The notes beneath the pieces were generated by a model that made no database searches, was not told where the DNA came from, and saw only the letters and a list, made by a program, of their open reading frames with translations. Shown piece after piece: positions 6,344 to 11,915 of a stretch of DNA of 11,915 nt. How positions within the stretch are numbered: position 1 is the first letter of the stretch; the number at the start of each line of letters is the position of its first letter. This DNA comes from Prevotella sp. (GTDB taxonomy: Bacteria; Bacteroidota; Bacteroidia; Bacteroidales; Bacteroidaceae): the NCBI GenBank assembly GCA_017442765.1, contig JAFRZC010000187.1, forward strand, positions 1 to 11,915. Direction: 5' to 3'. The position numbers were made by a program, and so were the translations under genes.

Positions 6344-6454
6344 TGCGAAACATATATCTCTCAGCTGCGAAACATATATGTTTTACCTTGCGAAAGACGG
6401 TCTTTCGCGCTCCGAAAGACGGTCTTTTGGGATGCGAAACATATATGTTTCAAA
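6344..6454. repeat. Five-unit array of palindromes with a 22-bp period
   Basis: Units begin at 6344, 6366, 6389, 6411 and 6433, spacings of 22, 23, 22 and 22 bp. Units 1, 2 and 5 share TGCGAAACATATAT; in unit 5 the core GAAACATATATGTTTC is a perfect 16-bp palindrome, and unit 2 keeps it to GTTTT. Units 3 and 4 share GAAAGACGGTCTTT, symmetrical around a central G (unit 3 extends to GCGAAAGAC-G-GTCTTTCGC). Unit 1 keeps only the left half. Two unrelated cores thus sit in the same GCGAAA...TTT frame. A period of about two helical turns would place all units on one face of the DNA. Confidence 0.85.
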
Positions 6455-6599
6455 AATGAGAGGTAAAAGGTGAGGGGTGAAAAGGGAGTGAAAGCGTGAG
6501 AAAATGCTGTTTTCGCGCTCCAGAATCGAGGTTGAAGTCAACTTTTTCCGTTAACATTTCGTGTTCGGAATTAAGAAAAGTTAACCGTTCTGTCGGTGG

Positions 6600-7460
6600 T
6601 TACCTGCCGGTGACGGTGTGACGGAGCCAGTCGCCGAGGTCGCGGAGCATGGCATCGTGGTAGGGGAACTCCGTGTCGAAGCCGAAACCGTGCCCGCCGT
6701 TAGGGTAGATGTGGAGCGAGGCGGCAATGCCTTGCCGCTTCAGGGCCTCGTAGTAGCTGAGGCCGTTCCGATGCTTCACGCTGCGGTCGTCATCGACCAT
6801 GATCAGGATGGCGGGTGCTGTCGTAGGCTTCACGTGCAACTCGTTGGAGAACAGTTCCTCATCGGCTTTCGTGGCGTTTTTGCCGAGCAGGTGGTCGTGA
6901 GAGCCTCGATGGGTCAGCTCAGGCTGCATGGTGATGACGGGGTAGAACAGAATCTGGAAGTCGGGCCGCGCGTCGTCGGCGGCATGGGTGGCGAGGGTCG
7001 AGGCGAGGTGTCCGCCGGCGGAGGACCCCATCACGCCCACACGGGCGGGGTCGATGTTCCACGCCTCGGCATTGCGGCGTATCAGGCGCATGGCCTGCTC
7101 GGCATCTTCGAGCGGTACCATCTTGTTGCCCTCGGGCAGCCGGTAGGTGAGCACGGCGACGGCCATGCCTTGCCCGAAGAACCAGGGTGCCCACTGGTGT
7201 CCCTCGTGGTAGGGGGCGAGCATACGGTAGCCGCCGCCCGGACAAATGAGCACGCAGGGGAGACCCGCCCCGCATCCTCGCACCTCAAAAGAGGGGAGAT
7301 AGACATCAATGCAGGGATTGTCTCCAGTTATGCCATTGGAGTATCGTGGTCGCTGCTGTTCCCAGAGCAACAGAGTCTTGGGGTGGTTCTGCGCCCCTAC
7401 GGGGCTAATGAAGAATGAAAAGTGAATGATGAATAATGTAAAACGAACTATCCGTGTCAT
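6600..7460 (-). CDS. Secreted alpha/beta-hydrolase esterase (BD-FAE / acetyl-xylan-esterase-like)
   Basis: The 286-residue product has a signal peptide to about Ala23 and an alpha/beta-hydrolase fold. PGGGY (74-78) forms the oxyanion region. G145-S-S147-A-G149 is the nucleophile elbow with Ser147, VDDDRSV (222-228) holds the acid, probably Asp224 or Asp225, and GGHGFG (255-260) holds His257. HEGHQWAPWF and the conserved VAVLTYRLPE strand match esterases of the BD-FAE type that deacylate plant or bacterial glycans. The natural ester is not predictable from sequence. It is the last gene of the GH65-GDPD operon, 16 bp after the GDPD gene, so it probably removes esters from the same substrate. 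The hydrophobic core of the signal peptide is encoded by a 7-nt repeat and the cleavage region by a palindromic repeat. A REP-like element encodes residues 55-68, where homologues usually have a variable loop. Confidence 0.88.
   Translation of the reverse strand: MTRIVRFTLFIIHFSFFISPVGAQNHPKTLLLWEQQRPRYSNGITGDNPCIDVYLPSFEVRGCGAGLPCVLICPGGGYRMLAPYHEGHQWAPWFFGQGMAVAVLTYRLPEGNKMVPLEDAEQAMRLIRRNAEAWNIDPARVGVMGSSAGGHLASTLATHAADDARPDFQILFYPVITMQPELTHRGSHDHLLGKNATKADEELFSNELHVKPTTAPAILIMVDDDRSVKHRNGLSYYEALKRQGIAASLHIYPNGGHGFGFDTEFPYHDAMLRDLGDWLRHTVTGR
7254..7298. repeat. REP-like element in the esterase gene
   Basis: On the coding strand CTCCCCTC, TTTT, GAGG lead into a G-rich tail ending GGGGCGGGT; the inner stem is CCTC (7283-7286) with GAGG (7291-7294). 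The pattern (C-rich arm, T loop, G-rich arm, GGGG-GGGT tail) resembles the hairpin at 2486-2527. It encodes SFEVRGCGAGLP just before the first core strand of the hydrolase. Confidence 0.55.
7393..7439 (-). repeat. 7-nt repeat plus GC palindrome forming the esterase signal peptide
   Basis: On the coding strand, degenerate 7-mers TTATTCA, TCATTCA, CTTTTCA, TTCTTCA and TTAG (7407-7439) encode TLFIIHFSFFIS, the hydrophobic core. They are followed by GCCCCGTAGGGGC (7393-7405), a perfect 5-bp inverted repeat around GTA, which encodes the PVG before Ala23. Both are interspersed repeat types that also occur outside genes in Bacteroidetes. Confidence 0.8.
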
Positions 7461-7476
7461 TTGTGTCTATATTTAT

Positions 7477-8373
7477 CTATTCGTGGAGTCCGCGCGAGCG
7501 CAAGTAGTCGAGCAGCATTTGCGGCCGGTCGGTCTGTATGATGCGGCAGCCCAGGCGGTCGATGCAATAGCCCCAGCCATTGTCGATGTCGGTGAGCGTG
7601 GCATCGTCGTCGTGCCCACCTACGAGCGTGTCCCAAAGAGTGTTGTACCAAATCTGGCTGACACCCTGCAGGGTATTGGCCAGCTGCAAGGGCAGCCGGT
7701 TGTCGTCGGTCTTGAACAAAAGCTCAAAGGCTACGGGGTGCAGCTCGGCGACGAAGGAGCTGATGGCTTCGGCCGCATCGGACTTGTCGAGATCCACGAT
7801 GGGCATATAGATAACCTCGTCGAGATACTGCCCGAAGCGTTCTTTCACCTCTCCGGCCGGCATACGGCCTTTCATGACAATCTGCCGCGCCGTGCCGGTC
7901 TTGATGAGCAACGGATAGATGTCGTCGAAGTAGCGGTCGGCCTTGTCGAGGTTGAGCAGCACCTTCCCTTTCATGGCTACGAGCACTTCTTCGAGCGTGG
8001 GCACGCGTTGCTTGGTGCGGATGGCACAACCGTTCTTGATGCGCAACGTCTTGATGCTATCGACAGTCCAGTCGCTGACGTTGCCCTTGCCCGTGGTGGT
8101 GCGGTTCAGTGTGGCATCGTGCATGACGATGAGCTGGCCGTCGCGCGTCTTCTGGATGTCGATTTCCACAATATCTACCCCCATGCTCGCGGCGCTCATC
8201 ACACCCTCGAGCGTGTTCTCGCAGAAGTTACGCCAATCGCCGCGATGACTGGCCACCATCACGCCGTGCCCTGTCTGGTCGAATAGTTTGGCGCGCAGCG
8301 TATCGACACGGTCTTGTGCCGACAGAGCGATAGCCGACAGGAAGAAAAGGAATATGGAAAAAATACGTTTCAT
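7477..8373 (-). CDS. Secreted glycerophosphodiester phosphodiesterase (GDPD)
   Basis: The 298-residue product has a type I signal peptide (to about Ala19, LSA-QD). It then shows the GDPD hallmark set: H43-R44-G-D, E52-N-T, E70-I-D72, then TRDGQLIVMHDATLNRTT with His85. The two histidines are the catalytic pair; E70 and D72 belong to the metal site. Family members hydrolyse glycerophosphodiesters to glycerol-3-phosphate and an alcohol, and some exported ones act on teichoic acids. The C-terminal part (WYNTLWDTLVGG, then IIQTDRPQMLLDYL) is the usual end of the barrel. Its position between a GH65 hydrolase gene (13 bp upstream) and an esterase gene (16 bp downstream) suggests it works on a glycosylated phosphodiester rather than on lipid turnover alone. 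Confidence 0.92.
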   Translation of the reverse strand: MKRIFSIFLFFLSAIALSAQDRVDTLRAKLFDQTGHGVMVASHRGDWRNFCENTLEGVMSAASMGVDIVEIDIQKTRDGQLIVMHDATLNRTTTGKGNVSDWTVDSIKTLRIKNGCAIRTKQRVPTLEEVLVAMKGKVLLNLDKADRYFDDIYPLLIKTGTARQIVMKGRMPAGEVKERFGQYLDEVIYMPIVDLDKSDAAEAISSFVAELHPVAFELLFKTDDNRLPLQLANTLQGVSQIWYNTLWDTLVGGHDDDATLTDIDNGWGYCIDRLGCRIIQTDRPQMLLDYLRSRGLHE

Positions 8374-8386
8374 ATTGTTTATGAAA

Positions 8387-10456
8387 TTAGCGTTCTATCT
8401 TATAGACTCCGGTAAGCGGCGACTTTATGGTGAGGCTTTTCCACTGTCGGGGCAGGTGTGTCGGTCCTTTCCTCAGGCCGCTTGGTGTAATCTCGAGTCC
8501 GGCAAAGCCCATGAGAATGGCTTGCAGCGTGCCGCCCGCGCCGGTGATGAAGTAGGGGTTGGTGCCGCCGTTGAACTCAGCGATGACACGGAAGGGCGAA
8601 TTCAGGTTGGGCTCGTAGCTCTCCTTGAAATATTGCCAGGCTTTCTCCGGTTCGCCGATGCGGCCGTAGAGAATGGAGAAGATGCTTTTCGACATGGCGG
8701 GTGTGCGCTTTTCGGGCAGGCGTGAGGCGTAGAAGTCGAGGTCGCGGCGAATCTGCTGTTTGTCGGTGACGATGCTGAGGGGATAGGCCAGCAGGTTGAC
8801 GTCGGCCTGCTTGATGATGTCGTCGGTGTATTCGTCGTGCTCGGCGGTCACGCCGTTGGCCATCTGGCGCAGCTGCAGGCCGTCGGCTACTTGTTTCCAG
8901 CACGGGTCGGGAACGGTGCCGACGAGTTTCGCGGCAGCGATGGCCGCCAGCAGGACGGTTTTTGCCGCGCCGATGGTGTAGGCGTTGTTATCGACGTTCT
9001 TGCCGCCACGGCTGTTCTTGCCCCATTCGTCGGCTCCGATGACTCCGCGTATCTCGTAGGTTGTTGCGGAGTGGCTGGAGAGTGTTTTTGTTACCCTTGA
9101 TGCCCAGAAGTCGGCAGCGGCGCTGAGAATGGGGTAGCCTTCCGTCGCAAGCCAGTCGGCCTGATGTGTCAGGCAGTAGTATTGCCAGACTGCCAATGCC
9201 ACGTCGGCGGTGACATGGTGTTCCAGGGGGCCATAGACATTATGCACGGTGTTGTCCTCAAACCCCGTCGCGCTGCTCTCCCAAGGAAACATCGCCCCCC
9301 GATAGCCGTGCATGTAGGCATTCTGTCGGGCTGCGTCGAGGCGGTCGGAACGATAGTCAATGATGCTGCGTGCCAGCTCGGGGCGCATGACGGCGACAGC
9401 AGGGAAAACCCATGTGTCGGCATCCCAAAAGACGTGTCCGTTGTAGCCGAGTCCCGACAGCCCCATCGGCGAGACCGACAGCCGCGAACCTTCGCGGAGG
9501 AAGGCATAACAGTGATACAGCATGCTGTGCACGTCTTGCTGGCTCTGCGCGTCGCCCTCAATCTCAATGTCGCTCTGCCACAGCCCGTCCCATGCGGCCT
9601 CATGCTGCCGCCACAGCTCATCAACGCCTTGTAGGCAGGCATAGACGGTCAACCGCTCGGCCTCGTTACGCAGGTCACGATGGGTAATCGACGATACCAC
9701 ATTGGCCACAACGGAGAGTGTCGCTTGCTCTCCGGCTTTCAGCTTCAGCCGCACCTCCTGTGTGTGCTGACCCACATTGCGGGTGTTCTGGTGAATGGGG
9801 GTGAGAGGGAAGGCTACTGGGGGGGTGAGAAAAGCACTGCTGGCGGCTTCCTCGACAGCTCCCGTTGGCGAAAGCGCGGTGGAGGTGCAGATGTTCCACT
9901 GATCGTCGCCGTTGGTGATGGTGCTGAAAAACTCGTTGGGGTTGCGGAAAGTGTCGTGCACGGTGAGTACATTGGTGAGCGTCACCTCTACGTCAGTCCG
10001 TGCCTGTAGGATGACGGTGCCGAGCAGGGTGAAGGGCAGTTGGCGCAGGGCGGTGTAACGATAATCGACATGCAGTTTGCCGTCGTGGTCGAACGATTCC
10101 TCGAACCATCCGTGCCGCATGTCGAGTGTCTGGGTATAGGCCTGAATGTTGGAAAGTGAAAGGCGCGTGCCGTCGGCTCGCAGCTCAAGGTCCATCGGAT
10201 TGATGCTGTGCAGGAAGTTGGTTACGCGCGACTTCCCATAGACATCATAGACTCCGCCCATCACCACGTGGCCGATTTTCAACGGTTCCTGTGCTGACAC
10301 CAGACCAATCATTCCGTTGGCTACCGTCTCACCGTAGTAGTGCTCCGCCGTCGGCAGGTTCGCCGTGATGCGCCACGCGTCTATTCCGGCTCCCCTACAA
10401 GAGGTGAGAGGGCTGAGGAGCGTGGCAAGCATAAAGAAGATGACGGAACGTTTCAT
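8387..10456 (-). CDS. GH65 family alpha-glucoside hydrolase, lipoprotein
   Basis: The 689-residue product starts with a signal peptide ending LTSC20, a good lipobox, so it is likely anchored in the envelope. The catalytic (alpha/alpha)6 part is GH65: GYNGHVFWDADTW (337-349), RGAMFPWESSATGFED (386-401), HHVTADVALAVWQYY (413-427), GADEWG with Glu477 as likely general acid, and KQADVN (549-554). FNGGTNPYFITGAGG (628-642) follows Glu627, a candidate general base. These features are closer to hydrolases such as kojibiose hydrolase and mammalian PGGHG (both cleave alpha-1,2-linked glucose) than to GH65 phosphorylases, which lack a base Glu. Residues 30-250 form the beta-sandwich domain normal for the family. 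The Pro-rich stretch at 207-222 is low-complexity and unlike the rest. The gene starts 10 bp after the beta-helix gene. Confidence 0.88.
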   Translation of the reverse strand: MKRSVIFFMLATLLSPLTSCRGAGIDAWRITANLPTAEHYYGETVANGMIGLVSAQEPLKIGHVVMGGVYDVYGKSRVTNFLHSINPMDLELRADGTRLSLSNIQAYTQTLDMRHGWFEESFDHDGKLHVDYRYTALRQLPFTLLGTVILQARTDVEVTLTNVLTVHDTFRNPNEFFSTITNGDDQWNICTSTALSPTGAVEEAASSAFLTPPVAFPLTPIHQNTRNVGQHTQEVRLKLKAGEQATLSVVANVVSSITHRDLRNEAERLTVYACLQGVDELWRQHEAAWDGLWQSDIEIEGDAQSQQDVHSMLYHCYAFLREGSRLSVSPMGLSGLGYNGHVFWDADTWVFPAVAVMRPELARSIIDYRSDRLDAARQNAYMHGYRGAMFPWESSATGFEDNTVHNVYGPLEHHVTADVALAVWQYYCLTHQADWLATEGYPILSAAADFWASRVTKTLSSHSATTYEIRGVIGADEWGKNSRGGKNVDNNAYTIGAAKTVLLAAIAAAKLVGTVPDPCWKQVADGLQLRQMANGVTAEHDEYTDDIIKQADVNLLAYPLSIVTDKQQIRRDLDFYASRLPEKRTPAMSKSIFSILYGRIGEPEKAWQYFKESYEPNLNSPFRVIAEFNGGTNPYFITGAGGTLQAILMGFAGLEITPSGLRKGPTHLPRQWKSLTIKSPLTGVYKIER
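9786..9835. repeat. C-rich low-complexity tract in the GH65 gene
   Basis: On the coding strand CTCACCCCC occurs twice, joined by CCAGTAGCCTTCC, and encodes a Pro-rich loop (TPPVAFPLTP) in the N-terminal sandwich domain. It resembles the C-rich part of the REP-like elements elsewhere in the window but lacks a clear pairing arm. Confidence 0.4.
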
Positions 10457-10466
10457 AGCATCGTTT

Positions 10467-11915
10467 TTATTTTATCATCTTTTTCCCGTTAATGATAAAG
10501 AGTCCGTGCTGCGGGATGGCGTTGAGGCGACGGCCCTGCAGGTCGTAAACTGACTGCGGGGAAGGTTGTGGCTCGGCCACAACATACTGAAGGTCTGTTA
10601 CCTCCATCAGCTCGCAGGCTCCAGGCACTGATTTCGCATTGCGCTCCACGCCACGTTGGTCGCGCCCGAGGTAGCTTCCGACCTGTCCATTGTCGTCCAT
10701 GTCGAGGTTGAGAGAGCCCTCGACAAGGCGGAGAAACGAGCTGAGCACGGCGGTATCTTTTCCGGCATAGCTTGAGGAGACAAGCGGAACGACTTTCACC
10801 GGTCCTTCAGCCTGGTAGGATGTAGCCACGAAGCGGTCGTCACCGTCCAGTTTTCCATAGAGCATCTGGGCGAGGGCTTGATGTCCCTCGGACTCAGAAT
10901 TTGCGATGAAATCGTTGTTTTTTGGTGTGATGTTCACCGTTTCGGCACAGGTGAAGACGTTGTATTGCTCTTTCGAAAGCGTGACCGACTCGTCGGCCAT
11001 GAGGTCGCCGATGCCGTTGTCCGAGGTGTTACCCGCGACGATGTTATTCATCAGCGTAGCCTGAACGTTGAAGAGGGTGAGTGCCGCGCTGCCATAGCTG
11101 TCTGTTTTCGTTCCGGCAATGGTGGCGTGGTTGTCCGCGACGGTGCAGTGCGCCATGCCAAACCGTGCTCCCGACTGCATCTGCACGTTCACCGCCGCAC
11201 CGCCATATTTCCTCGTGAGTGCGGCCAGTCCTGCGGGCGAGTCAACGCGATTGCCGGCAAACGTGCAGTTCACGATGCCACAAGCGTCGGCATAGGTGCA
11301 GGGTGCCAGCGCAAGTGTGCCCTGCTGCGTGCTGTTGTTGCCGAAGAACGACGAGCCGTAGATGCGCGTAGTCCTGGCTCCGGCCACCATCATCGCACTG
11401 CCGCTCTTGGCCGAGCAGGCTTCGAACGTGCAGCCGAACATGGTGAGCGAGTCAGCCACGTTGATGAGCACTCCCCCACCCTGTTCCGTTGCCGAGCAGT
11501 CCGCGAACCGGCATTGCCTGAGCGTGGTCTGCTCGCAGGTGGACACCACTCCGCCGCCGCTCAGCGATGCCTGGCAATGGTCGAACAGCACGTTCGTCAG
11601 TCGCAGCCGATAGCCGTTCGTATTGACGGCACCGTCGTAGTCTTGCTGCGTGGAGCTGACGTTGCGGATGGTGATGTTGCGCAGATCCAGGTTGTAATAG
11701 TGGGGAATGCTCACGGCTGAGCCCTCATAGTCTTCCGCATCGACGACGGTTTGACCCTCAACGGCAGTGAAGTCGCTGTTGTATCCCCCCACAATCGTCA
11801 CCGAGTTGTCGGGAAACAGCTGCTCGCGATACACGCCGGCCTCCACGCGGATGGTGTCGTCGAGTTGGGCATCGGCCAGCGCGTCGGCAATGCTCTCGCC
11901 CTGTCGCACGTCGTG
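10467..11915 (-). CDS. Surface beta-helix protein, N-terminus cut off by the window edge
   Basis: The frame runs open to the window edge, so the signal peptide and true start are missing; a GTG at 11909 is internal, since the codons before it continue the frame. At least 483 residues are present. It begins at the entry of a parallel beta-helix (SIADALADAQLDDTIRVEAG, then VTIVGGYNSDF) and continues with repeated coils containing LTNVLFDHC, LRQCRFADCSA, FGCTFEACSA, IVNCTFAGN and MAHCTVADNHA. DMDDNGQVGSYLGRDQRG and PGACELME form the choice-of-anchor-Q-like closing motif. The final 26 residues start YDLQGRRL and end INGKKMIK, the same tail type as in the 4010-6070 protein, but without that protein's intervening beta-rich domain. 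It is the first visible gene of the operon with GH65, GDPD and esterase, so a substrate-binding or glycan-cleaving role is plausible. No catalytic residues can be named. Confidence 0.85.
   Translation of the reverse strand, partial: HDVRQGESIADALADAQLDDTIRVEAGVYREQLFPDNSVTIVGGYNSDFTAVEGQTVVDAEDYEGSAVSIPHYYNLDLRNITIRNVSSTQQDYDGAVNTNGYRLRLTNVLFDHCQASLSGGGVVSTCEQTTLRQCRFADCSATEQGGGVLINVADSLTMFGCTFEACSAKSGSAMMVAGARTTRIYGSSFFGNNSTQQGTLALAPCTYADACGIVNCTFAGNRVDSPAGLAALTRKYGGAAVNVQMQSGARFGMAHCTVADNHATIAGTKTDSYGSAALTLFNVQATLMNNIVAGNTSDNGIGDLMADESVTLSKEQYNVFTCAETVNITPKNNDFIANSESEGHQALAQMLYGKLDGDDRFVATSYQAEGPVKVVPLVSSSYAGKDTAVLSSFLRLVEGSLNLDMDDNGQVGSYLGRDQRGVERNAKSVPGACELMEVTDLQYVVAEPQPSPQSVYDLQGRRLNAIPQHGLFIINGKKMIK

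Larger units (their letters stand above)
6071..6599. other. 529-bp non-coding, repeat-rich intergenic region
   Basis: No convincing gene is present. From low to high coordinate it holds a 7-bp hairpin (6101-6122), an AT-rich stretch, a 9-bp repeat hairpin (6313-6342), a 22-bp-period palindrome array (6344-6454), a purine-rich degenerate tract (6455-6500), a degenerate palindrome (6493-6521) whose TTTCGCGCTCC matches array unit 3, and a GTTGA-AG-TCAAC inverted repeat (6531-6542). It must contain the 3' end of the esterase operon transcript and probably the promoter and leader of the beta-helix gene. I found no exact TAnnTTTG on the minus strand. Confidence 0.7.

Noticed and set aside
6344..6454. 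CRISPR array
   Set aside because: The period is only 22 bp with no unique spacers of 25-40 bp, units are palindromic throughout, and no cas genes are present.
6272..6466. Plus-strand 64-residue open frame across the palindrome array
   Set aside because: It is the translation of the 9-bp and 22-bp repeats themselves (recurring Cys-Glu-Thr-Tyr and Arg-Asn-Ile-Tyr peptides), with no domain, signal or plausible leader.
6186..6585. Several GTTAAC sites in the intergenic region as an operator set
   Set aside because: A 6-bp AT-rich palindrome is expected by chance here, and the flanks are neither regularly spaced nor conserved.
6618..7418. Plus-strand 266-residue frame opposite the esterase gene
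   Set aside because: The esterase has its full catalytic triad on the minus strand; the antisense frame shows no recognisable domain.
7426..8286. Plus-strand 286-residue frame opposite the GDPD gene
   Set aside because: The opposite strand encodes an intact GDPD with all hallmark motifs; this frame is an antisense shadow caused by GC-rich third positions.
10878..11720. Plus-strand 280-residue frame opposite the partial beta-helix gene
   Set aside because: Arg/His/Val-rich antisense peptide with no motif; the minus strand encodes regular beta-helix coils and the conserved tail.
11907..11909. GTG as the true start of the beta-helix gene
   Set aside because: The frame stays open to the window edge and begins without a signal peptide, in the middle of a beta-helix entry segment, so the start lies outside.

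Overview
The window looks like a chromosomal segment of a Bacteroidales bacterium, most likely Prevotella or a close relative. Two proteins end in the YDLQGR...GKK tail typical of secreted Prevotella/Bacteroides proteins, one promoter candidate fits the Bacteroidetes -7 form TAnnTTTG, start codons lack strong Shine-Dalgarno sequences, and short interspersed repeats of the kind seen in these genomes are abundant. The taxonomic call rests on family knowledge, not on a search.

Layout. Positions 113-3600 hold three tightly packed plus-strand genes: a small Cys-cluster protein with an internal hydrophobic segment, a lipoprotein resembling DUF3142-type barrels, and a large exported helical protein. 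A nested hairpin at 3606-3655 separates them from minus-strand genes. Read from right to left, those are: a beta-helix surface protein cut by the window edge (10467-11915), a GH65 lipoprotein (8387-10456), a secreted glycerophosphodiester phosphodiesterase (7477-8373) and a secreted alpha/beta-hydrolase esterase (6600-7460). Their gaps are 10, 13 and 16 bp, so they read as one operon. After a 529-bp repeat-rich gap come a second beta-helix protein (4010-6070) and a 58-residue small protein (3703-3879).

How the genes may work together. GH65 hydrolase, GDPD and esterase are all exported and co-transcribed, which suggests stepwise breakdown of an alpha-glucosylated, ester-decorated, phosphodiester-containing polymer. 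Glycosylated and D-alanylated glycerol teichoic or lipoteichoic acid of Gram-positive bacteria would fit; this is an inference. No SusC/SusD pair is visible.

The most striking feature is repeat DNA inside coding sequence. A degenerate 7-nt repeat occurs at five places. In the pyrimidine-rich sense it is read as hydrophobic peptide, including the cores of two signal peptides. In the purine-rich sense it supplies a stop codon and a start-site leader. REP-like GC-rich hairpins sit in frame in at least three genes. The 529-bp gap carries a five-unit array of palindromes with a 22-bp period in which two different cores keep the same symmetry.
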